DNA of 57,011 nucleotides from Blattamonas nauphoetae. Lineage: Eukaryota; Preaxostyla; Oxymonadida. The DNA lies in NCBI GenBank assembly GCA_033064195.1, contig JARBJD010000411.1:1-57011 (forward strand), in the 5' to 3' direction. The notes under the pieces are model-generated. The model saw only the letters and a list, made by a program, of their open reading frames with translations. It did not search any database and was not told the DNA's origin. Positions 42,671 to 52,740 of the stretch are shown here, piece after piece. The position numbers and the translations under genes were made by a program. Within the stretch, counting starts at the first letter, position 1; each line of letters begins with the position of its first letter.

Positions 42671-43533
42671 TCTGCATACATGATGTGCTTCGCATTTTCT
42701 CGAAAAGATGCTGAGATCGAAACGGACAACTCACAATCTTTCACTTCACAACTGGCCACAATCGCTACTTTCTCCCATTTGGACGTGCAATGTTCCTTCG
42801 CTTCATGCCCACATCGAAAACCTGCCCCGCATTCTCCAACAATCTCGGATACTCGCTGGAAGGCCTCGCCCGCTCTTTCACTCCGAATGGGCCGAACAGC
42901 AAAAATTGTGCGATATCTCCACGCTTTTTGGGAAGCTGGATCAAACAGCACGTGTCGCCGTCAGCTGAACAACACTTATAACACGGCGTCGAAACAAAAA
43001 TCAATCGAACACTCATTGCCGTCCTCCAACTCCCTTCTTTCGGCTGTCTCCCAATCGTTTCTCGTTTCCTGGCCAGTGATGCAGCGCACTCTTCTTAAAG
43101 TGGATACTCGAGTCATTTTATGTTAATTCCTCTGTTTTTCGGTTTTCGTCATTTTTTCCAAATGTGTCAATAGTGGCATTCAATCCAGACCTCACACAAT
43201 CAATTCCTCCCGATATTCTTTGTTTGTCCCTAACTGAATGGTTCTTGTGACTTAATTTAGTCGATTCTCCATTCATGGGATGGATCGTCTCTGGGTTCAT
43301 CTCCGAAGCTTCACCGTTGCACTCGGAGACTGGATGAGAGCCGATACAGGAGTGGTCCAATCTGGGAAACGGATTATGTAATCTCTGTTTCCGGAAGAGT
43401 TCGAAAACACATTCGAACAGATGGAGTACAAGGACAAAGACCCAGCTTAAAGTGTCTCAGTTGTTTGCGATTGTCACTCCATCTCGCAATTACTGGGATC
43501 GAATGTGAAGAAGCAGTGACCGATTTCATCTGA
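42671..43533 (+). other. Coding-like host fragment, unrecognised
   Basis: A plus-strand frame from the ATG at 42790 (MFLRFMPTSKTCPAFSNNLG) reads well to 'SAEQHL' near 42980. With UAA/UAG as Gln it has no TGA until 43531-43533, across five TAA/TAG codons. However, a different frame looks better around 43160-43250 ('PNVSIVAFNPDLTQSIPPDI'), so an indel or intron lies between. No family recognised. Confidence 0.35.
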
Positions 43534-45020
43534 AATGACGCGTCGAAAGTGCCTCTCTCGAATGACTCCAACTCATTTCCGTGGACTCTCCTTCGATGTT
43601 TGGAATACTCTGATTGCTGACGCAGACGAACAGAGTATGCGATCACCTCCACTCGTCCTGAAGTGGGTTACTCTTTTGGGTTCGTCGTTCTCAACACGGC
43701 TGTCTTTGATTGTCACATCGTCAACCGTCCTCTCTCCACACAATTCCTTGCGTCCCTGTACGATCCATTGTGACCAGATTATCTTTCCCATTCTCGACTT
43801 TTGGACCATCTCAAACATAAATCTCGTTTATCTCTTACAAATGGAATGTGGCCTGCACTCCCATCATTTCACATCCACCCAGATCTGGTTCCGTGATCAT
43901 CCCCCGTAGAACTTGTTCTCTATCATTGTTCTCGTTCCGGGAACCAATCACCAAACAGTCATCCGAAACCGAAGCATCGAATCAATCTTGTCAACTCTGT
44001 TGGTCCACATGGGGTTTACTCTACATTGCACCTCGTCGGGGATGGAGCAACTTGTTGCGCACCCAACAACGACCGTTCGAAAACGATCCCATGAATCACT
44101 GTTCTGATAACGATTCTAGAACGACTATTTTGCATACACCAGCAACTTCATACAACCATAACACTTCGTTCTGTTTGATTGGTCGTCCATGGTTTGATTC
44201 ATGGTCAGAAAATGACGTCATATTACACATGCTGAACTTGTCAGTCCAAACCGGAAAGTGATCAATCGACAATAATGATCATCGGACGTTTGTTTCTCCT
44301 TTTCATCGCTATTACTATCTCTTCAGCACTTTGGTTCACCGTAATCGATGGACTTTCCAATATTCAGGAGTGACTGCTGTGATGAGCGAGGGAGGATTTG
44401 ATTCGATGTTTGTTGTCGTTTAACCTACATGTGTGCCTTCTTTTCTTTCTCAATGATCTGTTTGAACAGATATCCAATGCAGATACTCACTGTTTGTGAG
44501 AACCATTTCTCAACGGCTTCGTTCGTGCTTTCCGCAATCTCACAATCCTCATCATGCATTCGCTTCAGAACCATGGAAACACCTCGCACGCTAGAAAAGA
44601 ACATGAAAGACGGCAGACCAGAGTTCCACAAAAATGTTTGGATGAGTTTGAGACGGGACGATCATCATGACCAACTTGTACTTTATAAGTCGCTGAAAGA
44701 CTCTGATACTCAGCGCAATATGTTTTTTATCAAGTTTTTTGTCATAGATGTCTCTTTTTTGGTGTGATTTTCCTTCCTTTTCTTCAAATTGGTTGTCGAT
44801 GTCTCTCTCCGAAAGAAAGTCACCATGTCTTCGAATATTCTCAAAGATTACCTCAGACGGTCCAAATGAGGGAGTAAAATTTGAAATGATGTGAAATGGA
44901 CGAGTTAAATTTGAGGGAAGATCAGAAAGTGAACTGACACATTCTGGAAGGAGAGAACAGCCTGAATTGTGCAGCTCTAGACGATCCTTTGAGTGCGAGG
45001 CCTGATACTTCGCATGTATG
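43534..45020. other. Weakly coding-like region, no identified gene
   Basis: A 137-residue plus-strand frame (43848-44261) and scattered minus-strand frames around 44425-44631 ('EAVEKWFSQTVSICIGYLFK') could be remnants of host genes. None shows a recognisable domain or convincing intron structure. Confidence 0.25.
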
Positions 45021-47719
45021 TCATGATTCTTGTCTCATATTCGGCCGTTCACCTTCCTCGACGACCCTAATTGGAGAACAAGTTGTTCGTTTCTTCCCGA
45101 TACAATTTGATATTTTGAAGAGGAGATGATGCTCAAAAGAGAGATCATTGGTTGAGGCAGGACAGTGTTCAATTCGGATGGGTTGGACATGTCGTGGAAT
45201 GGGGTGGTGCTCGTTGGTCTTTTGAACATTATCAAGTGAGGAAGAATCAAGGTCTACGATCTCTAATGAAGCTTCTTTTGATTGCGCTCCGATGGTTTAA
45301 CTGTTGGTGGAAGTGTCAAAATAGGCTTGTGGAGTTGTTGGCGATGTTGATTGAATCGTGTGGGAACTGGCCCCAGAAGACGAAGATGGAGTCATATGAG
45401 CAAGTGATGGTTCGTTATTGGGAATTGGATTCAAACCATTTGATTGAGATGTATATTGACATATTGGGATGGTGTCTGGCTGGGATTTTCTGAGGAGAGT
45501 TGTGGGTTCCCTTTCGACAAGTGAAGTGAATCCGGCCCAAAGGTGCGGGAGGAACGAAATAGATCGTTGCAGAAGCGGAACAGATAGTACGTAGAGCGAT
45601 TCATATTTCTCCGCGATGATATCGAGTGTAAGAGATGATTGGATAGCCGTTGACACAAGTTTGTGTGTATGTTCTTCTGTCTTTTTTACAACCATTTTTA
45701 GAAGGGTCCTGGTGACTTCAGAGAGGATGTCGGCTCGAATGAGCGGTGGAAAGGCTAATTACGACCAATCAAGTCTGGTCCTTCGTTGAACTCGCTCGAC
45801 GACAGCCAAGATCGCTTCGTTCACCCGGATGAAGTCCTCCCATCGGTTTTCGAACAATAGTCCAGAGAAAGAGGCAAAACTGTGAACATTAGGAGCTTGC
45901 TCAGGCTGACCAAAAGTGTCGTGAAATCTGGAGCCTAGGTCGGCCGTAGAGATATTTGGGTGAGGAGGATGGAAAGGAACGAGCTGTTGTTTAGTAGATC
46001 AGTGTTTGTAAGATTTAGCTGGTTCGGGTCAAGTCCAGTGAAGCACTACCACTACACGGCCGAGTGAGGCCTGAACGAAAGAACAGGAAGCTTGTGATGC
46101 CGAGAGTTAGAATTTGAGCGATAAATGAGATGGTAGTGCTATCATCTCCACATGGTTTGACAATTTCTTCCGAGTGGTTGAGAAAGAGTAAGGAAGAAGA
46201 GATGGGGTTGGTTTGGTATGGTTCTTGGTCTACTAACTCAAACAGGAGTTGGAGCTCAAATGTCTTGAATGTGAGCAGTTCTACCACTTTTTGTGTCTGT
46301 AAGCCGAAAGAGTACTCGAACATCAAGACGAGAAGATCAAGTGATGTTTGTGCGTGTCGGAGAGTTTGTGAGTCCAAATAAGGGCCGCTTTGGTGAATTG
46401 CGATTGTTTGAATGGCTGAAAGGACTTTTTGGGGAGTTTTTGTTTGTGAAATTGATGAATGGAGTGAGATGAGGAGTTCTTCCACTGGTTCTTCTTCTGA
46501 ACGAAGAAAATGGAGTGAAAATGAAAAGGAAGGAAAATAACAAACGCGAATTAGAGATCTGGTCAATTATTTAGGAGGTGAGATCGATCCAAAAGTCAGT
46601 TGAGAGTGTGGCGAGGAGTTTGAAGGTATTTTGAATCGCTAGGCGTGATTGGTTTCTGACAATGTTTAAATGTGTCAAAAGACTGCTCAAATGCGAATAT
46701 TTCCGATTCTTGGAGAGGAATTGGCAGAGTGTGGAGTCCGATAGAGTCGAGATTGCCTGTTTGGGAGTGGAAGGTGATATTCAATTCACAAATAGGAGAA
46801 TCTGCCAGGCAAGTGTGGAGGGCGATTGATTCTCGTAGAGGAATGTGGAAGTAGGTGAATTTGCGATGGGTGGAGGGAGGAAGGAGGTGAATTTGTGATG
46901 GGTGGAGGGAGGAAGGAGGTGAATTTGTGAGGGGTGGAGGGAGGAAGGAGGTGAATTTGTGAGGGGTGGAGGGAGGAAGGAGGTGAATTTGTGAGGGGTG
47001 GAGGGAGGAAGGAGGTGAATTTGTGAGGGGTGGAGGGAGGAAGGAGGTGAATTTGTGAGGGGTGGAGGGAGGAAGGAGGTGAATTTGTGAGGGGTGGAGG
47101 GAGGAAGGAGGTGAATTTGTGAGGGGTGGAGGGAGGAAGGAGGTGAATTTGTGATGGGTGGAGGGAGGAAGGAGGTGAATTTGTGAGGGGTGGAGGGAGG
47201 AAGGAGGTGAATTTGTGATGGGTGGAGGGAGGAAGGAGGTGAATTTGTGAGGGGTGGAGGGAGGAAGGAGGTGAATTTGTGATGGGTGGAGGGAGGAAGG
47301 AGGTGAATTTGTGATGGGTGGAGGGAGGAAGGAGGTGAATTTGTGAGGGGTGGAGGGAGGAAGGAGGTGAATTTGTGATGGGTGGAGGGAGGAAGGAGGT
47401 GAATTTGTGAGGGGTGGAGGGAGGAAGGAGGTGAATTTGTGAGGGGTGGAGGGAGGAAGGAGGTGAATTTGTGATGGGTGGAGGGAGGAAGGAGGTGAAT
47501 TTGTGATGGGTGGAGGGAGTAGTCAGGTCGATTGGAGGGCGAGCGGGGGCAAAATCTTGTCATTTGTTGATGAGTGTGGAGAAGGGAGAGGTGAAGTTTG
47601 AACAAGTTGGGTGATGTGAGGAGCGAATCTTCGGTTGGTTGAATGTCTTTCCAGGTGATGACACAGACTTGTGGGCCATGGAAGATAGATTTCTCAGTAC
47701 TTCTTTCGTCCCCCAACAT
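45021..47719 (-). CDS. Helical host protein with in-frame TAA codons, partial
   Basis: Not recognised, but clearly coding. An exon at 46546-46756 reads 'CQFLSKNRKYSHLSSLLTHL' then 'IQNTFKLLATLSTDFWIDLT'. It is joined upstream by a 33-nt intron (46757-46789, itself holding a TGA) and downstream by a 49-nt intron (46497-46545). A TAA at 46571-46573 falls inside it. The final frame, 45021-45998, has 325 codons with TAA at 45759-45761 and 45297-45299 and ends at TGA. It reads through them in good protein sequence ('RTRLDWS' TAA 'LAFPPLIRADIL'). Armadillo-like helices are plausible. Two frame changes near 46.0 kb interrupt it. Upstream, the frame crosses the 32-bp array to about 47719. The start is uncertain; another ATG lies at 47757. 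Confidence 0.55.
46853..47520 (-). repeat. 32-bp minisatellite, ~21 copies
   Basis: Plus-strand unit 'gtgaatttgtgaggggtgga' plus 'gggaggaaggag', in two versions (gaggggt and gatgggt) arranged irregularly. The minus strand has no stop codon in any frame, giving a Pro/Ser-rich peptide of 32-residue period within the upstream part of the minus-strand gene. Whether it is exon or intron cannot be told from sequence. Confidence 0.95.
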
Positions 47720-47771
47720 ATATTCTCGTAAAACTCATCAATATTCATTCCCATCATCTCTTATCTCAATC

Positions 47772-49856
47772 ATGGACACTTATACCGCGAAACCAAAATC
47801 GACTATCAGCACGCACGGGAAGTCAATTTATGACCTTCTCGTCAAACTTCATGGCGACTATCCAGCAGCACCTCTCATCAAAGCTCTGGATAGTCGTCAT
47901 GAACTCATACCAATCAGGGAGATTGTCCTGGCTTATTATAATAGTTTGTCTCACTTTTCTCTCATTCTTTCTCTCTTTAGATAAATTCACTTCACTTTGT
48001 TTGTCTTTGTCTCATTTACATCGTGAAATGAGAAACAAAGACGATAAGGTTAAATTGATGCAGTGTGTCTCCCAAGTGTTATCACTTGGCGAGACCCAGG
48101 CTGCCGGGTTCGACGTCGAGGAGGGGGCATACAATTATGCCCGCTCGCGATTCGACAGAATCGCAGGGAGAGCAAGAAATCCCACTCGACGTCGACCAGC
48201 TTCAAAGCAGGTTTATTAGCTCATAGTTTTTCACTTTTTTCCTCAGAAAATTAACATACAAGAAGATACTGAGTTAATGAAAGCAATTCACGAAAACACA
48301 TCGCCAAGCTGCGAAAATCAAGCCAGACAGACACGAAAGGAGAAAAAAAACAGTCCAACTCTCTTCTCTCTCATTTCTCTCTTTTCCTAATCTCATAGAA
48401 CATTCAATCCTTGATTCAATCAACGAAGAGGACATCAATTTCCTCCTCACTCCTTCACAAGCATCATCCGCTTCCATTCCGAATACACCTTCAACCAATA
48501 GTGTCCCAACTCAAAACAGAAATTCTGAAATCCGGCTTCTCGAATCAACGAAGAAGGATTTACACCGCAAACTCGTTGAACAGGGGAAAACAAACATGTC
48601 ATATTCTTCATTTTGCAGCAAAACAAAAAAAATTCTACAAAAACCAAAGAAAAGAACAGACCTTTGCTCGATTTGTGAGCGAGGGAAATATCTACAAAAA
48701 AAACAAGAAACATTAAAATCACAAAACAAAAAACTCACACAAAAAGAAGAAAATGAATTAAAAACAATTGAACAACACAAAAAAATAGCAGAAACACAAA
48801 GAAAGTTTTACAATACTTCCACTTCATCCATCGACGATAGCTCTTTAGTTATCGTGATGGATTTTAAAGAAAATTGGCACTTGCCACTCTCAAACACCCA
48901 AATTGGTCATGATTTCTATTCTCAAGTTTCAGTTTCTCATTTGTGTATTACGTGTTTCACCTCACAAAATTCTGTTATTACAAAAACACATCACAACTTT
49001 ATTTCACCAGTGCTTTCGCACGACCACCGTTTCGTTCAAGAATGTCTTTCCGCTTTGTTTGCACTTCCTTCATATCATACCAAATCACATGTCACTGTAT
49101 TTTCGGACACTGGTCCACATTTTCGGAACCAGTTCGTCCTTGGTTTCTTTTTGTCTTCATTAAACCCTCTTTTTTCAGAGAAGAGGGTGTGTTACTCTTT
49201 CTTCGCCGAGCAACACGGCAAAAATTGTTGCGACTCCGAGTTCGGAGTGCTTACCAATTTTGTTTCCACTCACCTCACAATACCCATCCGCTCCTCGGAT
49301 GACCTTTTCACTTTCTTTGATAGTCACACTGACTCTCTGAATTCATCAGAGAGAAACACCGTCCATTCTTTTCACAAGTTTGAGTTTTTTCATATCTTTC
49401 ATATATCTCCATTTTAGACATGAGGTCTTTCCAGATGACCACAGTTACTTTCGAGTAACAATTACAAGGATGAAGGATTATTTGGGATTTTTACGTGATG
49501 GCACTTCGCTCACCGGAGCACCTGTTATTATTGATTTCTCATCATTTTCATTTCTTCTTACCTATTCTCAGAAGAGGGGCAGAGACAACAGAGTGAGAAA
49601 GGTTTTCGAGAAGGAAGAGGTGGAAAGAGAGGAGGAGCGCGGATTGAGTGCAGAGTTGGGTGAGAAGACATCTTTTCGTTATTCTTTTTTGAATTCTGTT
49701 CCTATTTCCTCTCCTAATTCTCCTATCCACCCTTCTCCTCTTTCTTCTCTTATTCAACCTAATCCACCTAATTCTCCTCTATTTATTTCTCCTCCAAGTT
49801 CTCCAATTCTTTTTGATTATGATTCATATATCACCTCACCACTTTCACCCTACTAA
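47772..49856 (+). CDS. Five-exon DDE-type transposase
   Basis: Exons 47772-47943, 47981-48210, 48247-48352, 48399-49377 and 49418-49856 give one open frame of 641 residues. All four introns are GT-AG and 36-46 nt long; the third carries a 'ctaat' branch-like box. The protein starts MDTYTAKPKSTISTHGKSIY. It has a zinc-ribbon-like 'TDLCSICERGK' near residue 260. The core reads 'VIVMDFKENWHLPLSNTQIG', 'HVTVFSDTGPHFRNQFVLGF' and 'FFAEQHGKNCCDSEFGVLTN'. This order (D..ENW, SD.G..., HGK..CD) is seen in a widespread but poorly classified group of DDE transposases. The tail is Pro/Ser-rich. It ends at TAA; if UAA is Gln here, the frame would run on. No terminal repeats found. Confidence 0.7.
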
Positions 49857-50410
49857 AACCCCATCACTTCACTCCGCCACGACCCGACTTATCTTGCCAG
49901 GCCAATCAGCCGAACAAGGTCAGTCGTGATCCACATATGGACTTGGGCCCGGATCACGATTCCCAGCGGGAAATGTGGCAGAGTGAAGAAATATAAATCC
50001 TTATTTGACTTTTTTGATTTTGTTCCTACTTGTTTTCTCTTCTCGTTTTCACTTTCTTATCTTTTTTATTCAGTGTTCCACTCTCATATTTCCTCTTCCC
50101 TCTTCTAGATAGTCAGTCAATCGGATGCTCTATCCAAGTTTCTCCTTTGGCTTCAAGCATCCCTCTGCAACAATGAAAAAGAAGACGATATGCCTTTTAT
50201 GTTCAGCCCTATAAATTCTTCTCTCTCTCTAGAGTTTATTTTAGAGGACGGTCGTCTACCGCTCCTCCTCTGCGCCAACCCTTCCTCCCCCAACTCCACC
50301 ACAGAGCCAACACGTCCTCCCCCCAACTCCACCTCAGAGTCAACACTTCTTCAACCCAACTCGATGTAACTCGTCTTTACAACAACCTCCCTCTTTCTCC
50401 CATTAGTCCA
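49857..50410 (+). other. Downstream of the transposase; possible host exon
   Basis: A stretch after a 3' splice-like 'ccctcttctag' (ends about 50109) reads 'SDALSKFLLWLQASLCNNEK ... EFILEDGRLPLLLCANPSS', which looks like a helical host protein. Its continuation enters the proline-rich array. No family is assigned. Confidence 0.3.
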
Positions 50411-50790
50411 CAATCGCCTCCACTGTTCTCCAATCACCTCCCTCGTCCTCCCTTGCTCCCCAATCGCCTCCATTGTTCTCCAATCACCTCCCTCGTCCTC
50501 CCTTGCTCCCCAATCGCCTCCATTGTTCTCCAATCACCTCCCTCGTCCTCCCTTGCTCCCCAATCGCCTCCATTGTTCTCCCATCACCTCCCTCGTCCTC
50601 CCTTGCTCCCCAATCGCCTCCATTGTTCTCCAATCACCTCCCTCGTCCTCCCTTGCTCCCCCAATCGCCTCCATTGTTCTCCAATCACCTCCCTCGTCCT
50701 CCCTTGCTCCCCAATCGCCTCCATTGTTCTCCCATCACCTCCCTCGTCCTCCCTTGCTCCCCAATCGCCTCCATTGTTCTCCAGCCATTC
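50411..50790 (+). repeat. 50-bp minisatellite, ~7.5 copies
   Basis: Unit 'caatcgcctccattgttctc' followed by 'caatcacctccctcgtcctc' and 'ccttgctccc', nearly perfect. Stop-free on the plus strand in all frames. Confidence 0.92.
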
Positions 50791-52060
50791 ACAGCTCCCC
50801 TCCGTCCCTCCTCAGCCACAGCCCCTCCGTCCCTCCTCAGCCATTCACTGTCCCCTCCGTCCCTCCTTCCCTCCCTCCATCCCTCACCACCAGCTCCCTC
50901 CGTCCCTCCTCAGCCATTCACACAGCTCCCCTCCGTCCCTCCTCAGCCATTCACAGCTCCCCTCCGTCCCTCCTCAGCCATACAGCTCCCCTCCGTCCCT
51001 CCTCAGCCATTCACACAGCTCCCTCCGTCCTCAGCCATTCACACAGCTCCCCTCCGTCCCTCCTCAGCCATACACAGCTCCCTCCGTCCCTCCTCAGCCA
51101 TACACACAGCTCCCTCCGTCCCTCCTCAGCCATTCACACAGCTCCCTCCGTCCCTCCTCAGCCATACACACAGCTCCCTCCGTCCCTCCACAGCCAGACA
51201 CAGCTCCCTCCGTCCCTCCTCAGCCATACACACAGCTCCCCTCCGTCCCTCCTCAGCCATTCACACAGCTCCCTCCGTCCCTCCTCAGCCATTCACACAG
51301 CTCCCTCCGTCCCTCCCTCAGCCATACACACAGCTCCCTCCGTCCCTCCTCAGCCATTCACACAGCTCCCCTCCGTCCCTCCTCAGCCATACACACAGCT
51401 CCCCTCCGTCCCTCCTCAGCCATTCACACAGCTCCCCTCCGTCCCTCCACAGCCAGACACACAGCTCCCCTCCGTCCCTCCTCAGCCATACACACAGCTC
51501 CCCTCCGTCCCTCCTCAGCCATTCACACAGCTCCCTCCGTCCCTCCTCAGCCATACACACAGCTCCCTCCGTCCCTCCTCAGCCATTCACACAGCTCCCT
51601 CCGTCCCTCCTCAGCCATACACACAGCTCCCTCCGTCCCTCCTCAGCCATACACACAGCTCCCTCCGTCCCTCCTCAGCCATTCACACAGCTCCCCTCCG
51701 TCCCTCCTCAGCCATTCACACAGCTCCCCTCCGTCCCTCCTCAGCCATACACACAGCTCCCCTCCGTCCCTCCTCAGCCATTCACACAGCTCCCCTCCGT
51801 CCCTCCTCAGCCATTCACACAGCTCCCCTCCGTCCCTCCTCAGCCATACACACAGCTCCCCTCCGTCCCTCCTCAGCCATACACACAGCTCCCCTCAGTC
51901 CCTCCTCAGCCATTCACACAGCTCCCTCCGTCCCTCCTCAGCCATACACACAGCTCCCCTCAGTCCCTCCTCAGCCATTCACAGCTCCCTCCGTCCCTCC
52001 TCAGCCATACACACAGCTCCCTCCGTCCCTCCTCAGCCATACACACAGCTCCCCTCCGCT
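50785..52060 (+). repeat. ~34-bp minisatellite, ~37 copies
   Basis: Unit 'cacacagctcccctccgtcc' plus 'ctcctcagccat' and t or a. Length varies by one or two C's between copies (33-35 bp). All three plus-strand frames stay open, producing Pro/Ser/His-rich readings that should not be taken as proteins. Confidence 0.92.
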
Positions 52061-52740
52061 CCTCCTCAACCACCGCGTCCTCCACTCGCGCACCTCATCC
52101 CCAACTCTCCTCCCTCGTCCTCCACTCACCTCCCTCCGATAGACCACCTTTTTCCTTCTGCGACAACCGAACTCCCCTCCTCGAGCCTCCGCCTCCCTCC
52201 ACTCATTCTCTCATCAACACTTTCCATCTTGACTGTGTCATACATGCATATTGTTGTTTTCACCTCACAATTAACACTTTCTTAAGAAAACAAACTAAAG
52301 AAAAATCACTTGTTTGAGATACTACACCACCAGAAGTGAATAAAACTGAATTCATTCATCTAAGCTTCAATATCGTGCGAAGAGAGGGAGAACAGAAGAG
52401 AGAGAGAATGAGAGAAGAAGTTATATGGTGGTGAAGGAGACATTCACCCAGAACACCACATCCAGTGCAGTGAAGATGATGGTTGAAAGTACATTGTCTA
52501 CCAAATGACGATCAACCCAAATTGTTTTGTAATCCACATCCAATTTGTATACTGGAATGAATAGATCGAAAAAAACACATGTAATCAGTTCATTGAGGTG
52601 AGAAAGAGCTATTTGAACTGTAGCAGCAAATTTGAAAAAAAAGAATGCGGAGAGGAGGATTTGAAGGGGTGATCTCGAACTTTTCTATGATGTCAAAAAT
52701 ATTGACCCATTTGACTCCACACACGGTCAGGAATTCGATT
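52061..52740. other. No gene seen
   Basis: Degenerate proline-rich sequence up to about 52200, then AT-rich sequence with only short frames. Confidence 0.4.

Noticed and set aside
42790-43533. A 247-residue gene read with UAA/UAG as Gln
   Set aside because: The frame is open, but around 43160-43250 another frame reads much better, so it is not reported as a single CDS.
50453-52317. Three overlapping frames of 539-614 codons rich in Pro and Ser
   Set aside because: They arise from stop-free 50-bp and ~34-bp arrays; open in all three frames, so no evidence for one protein.
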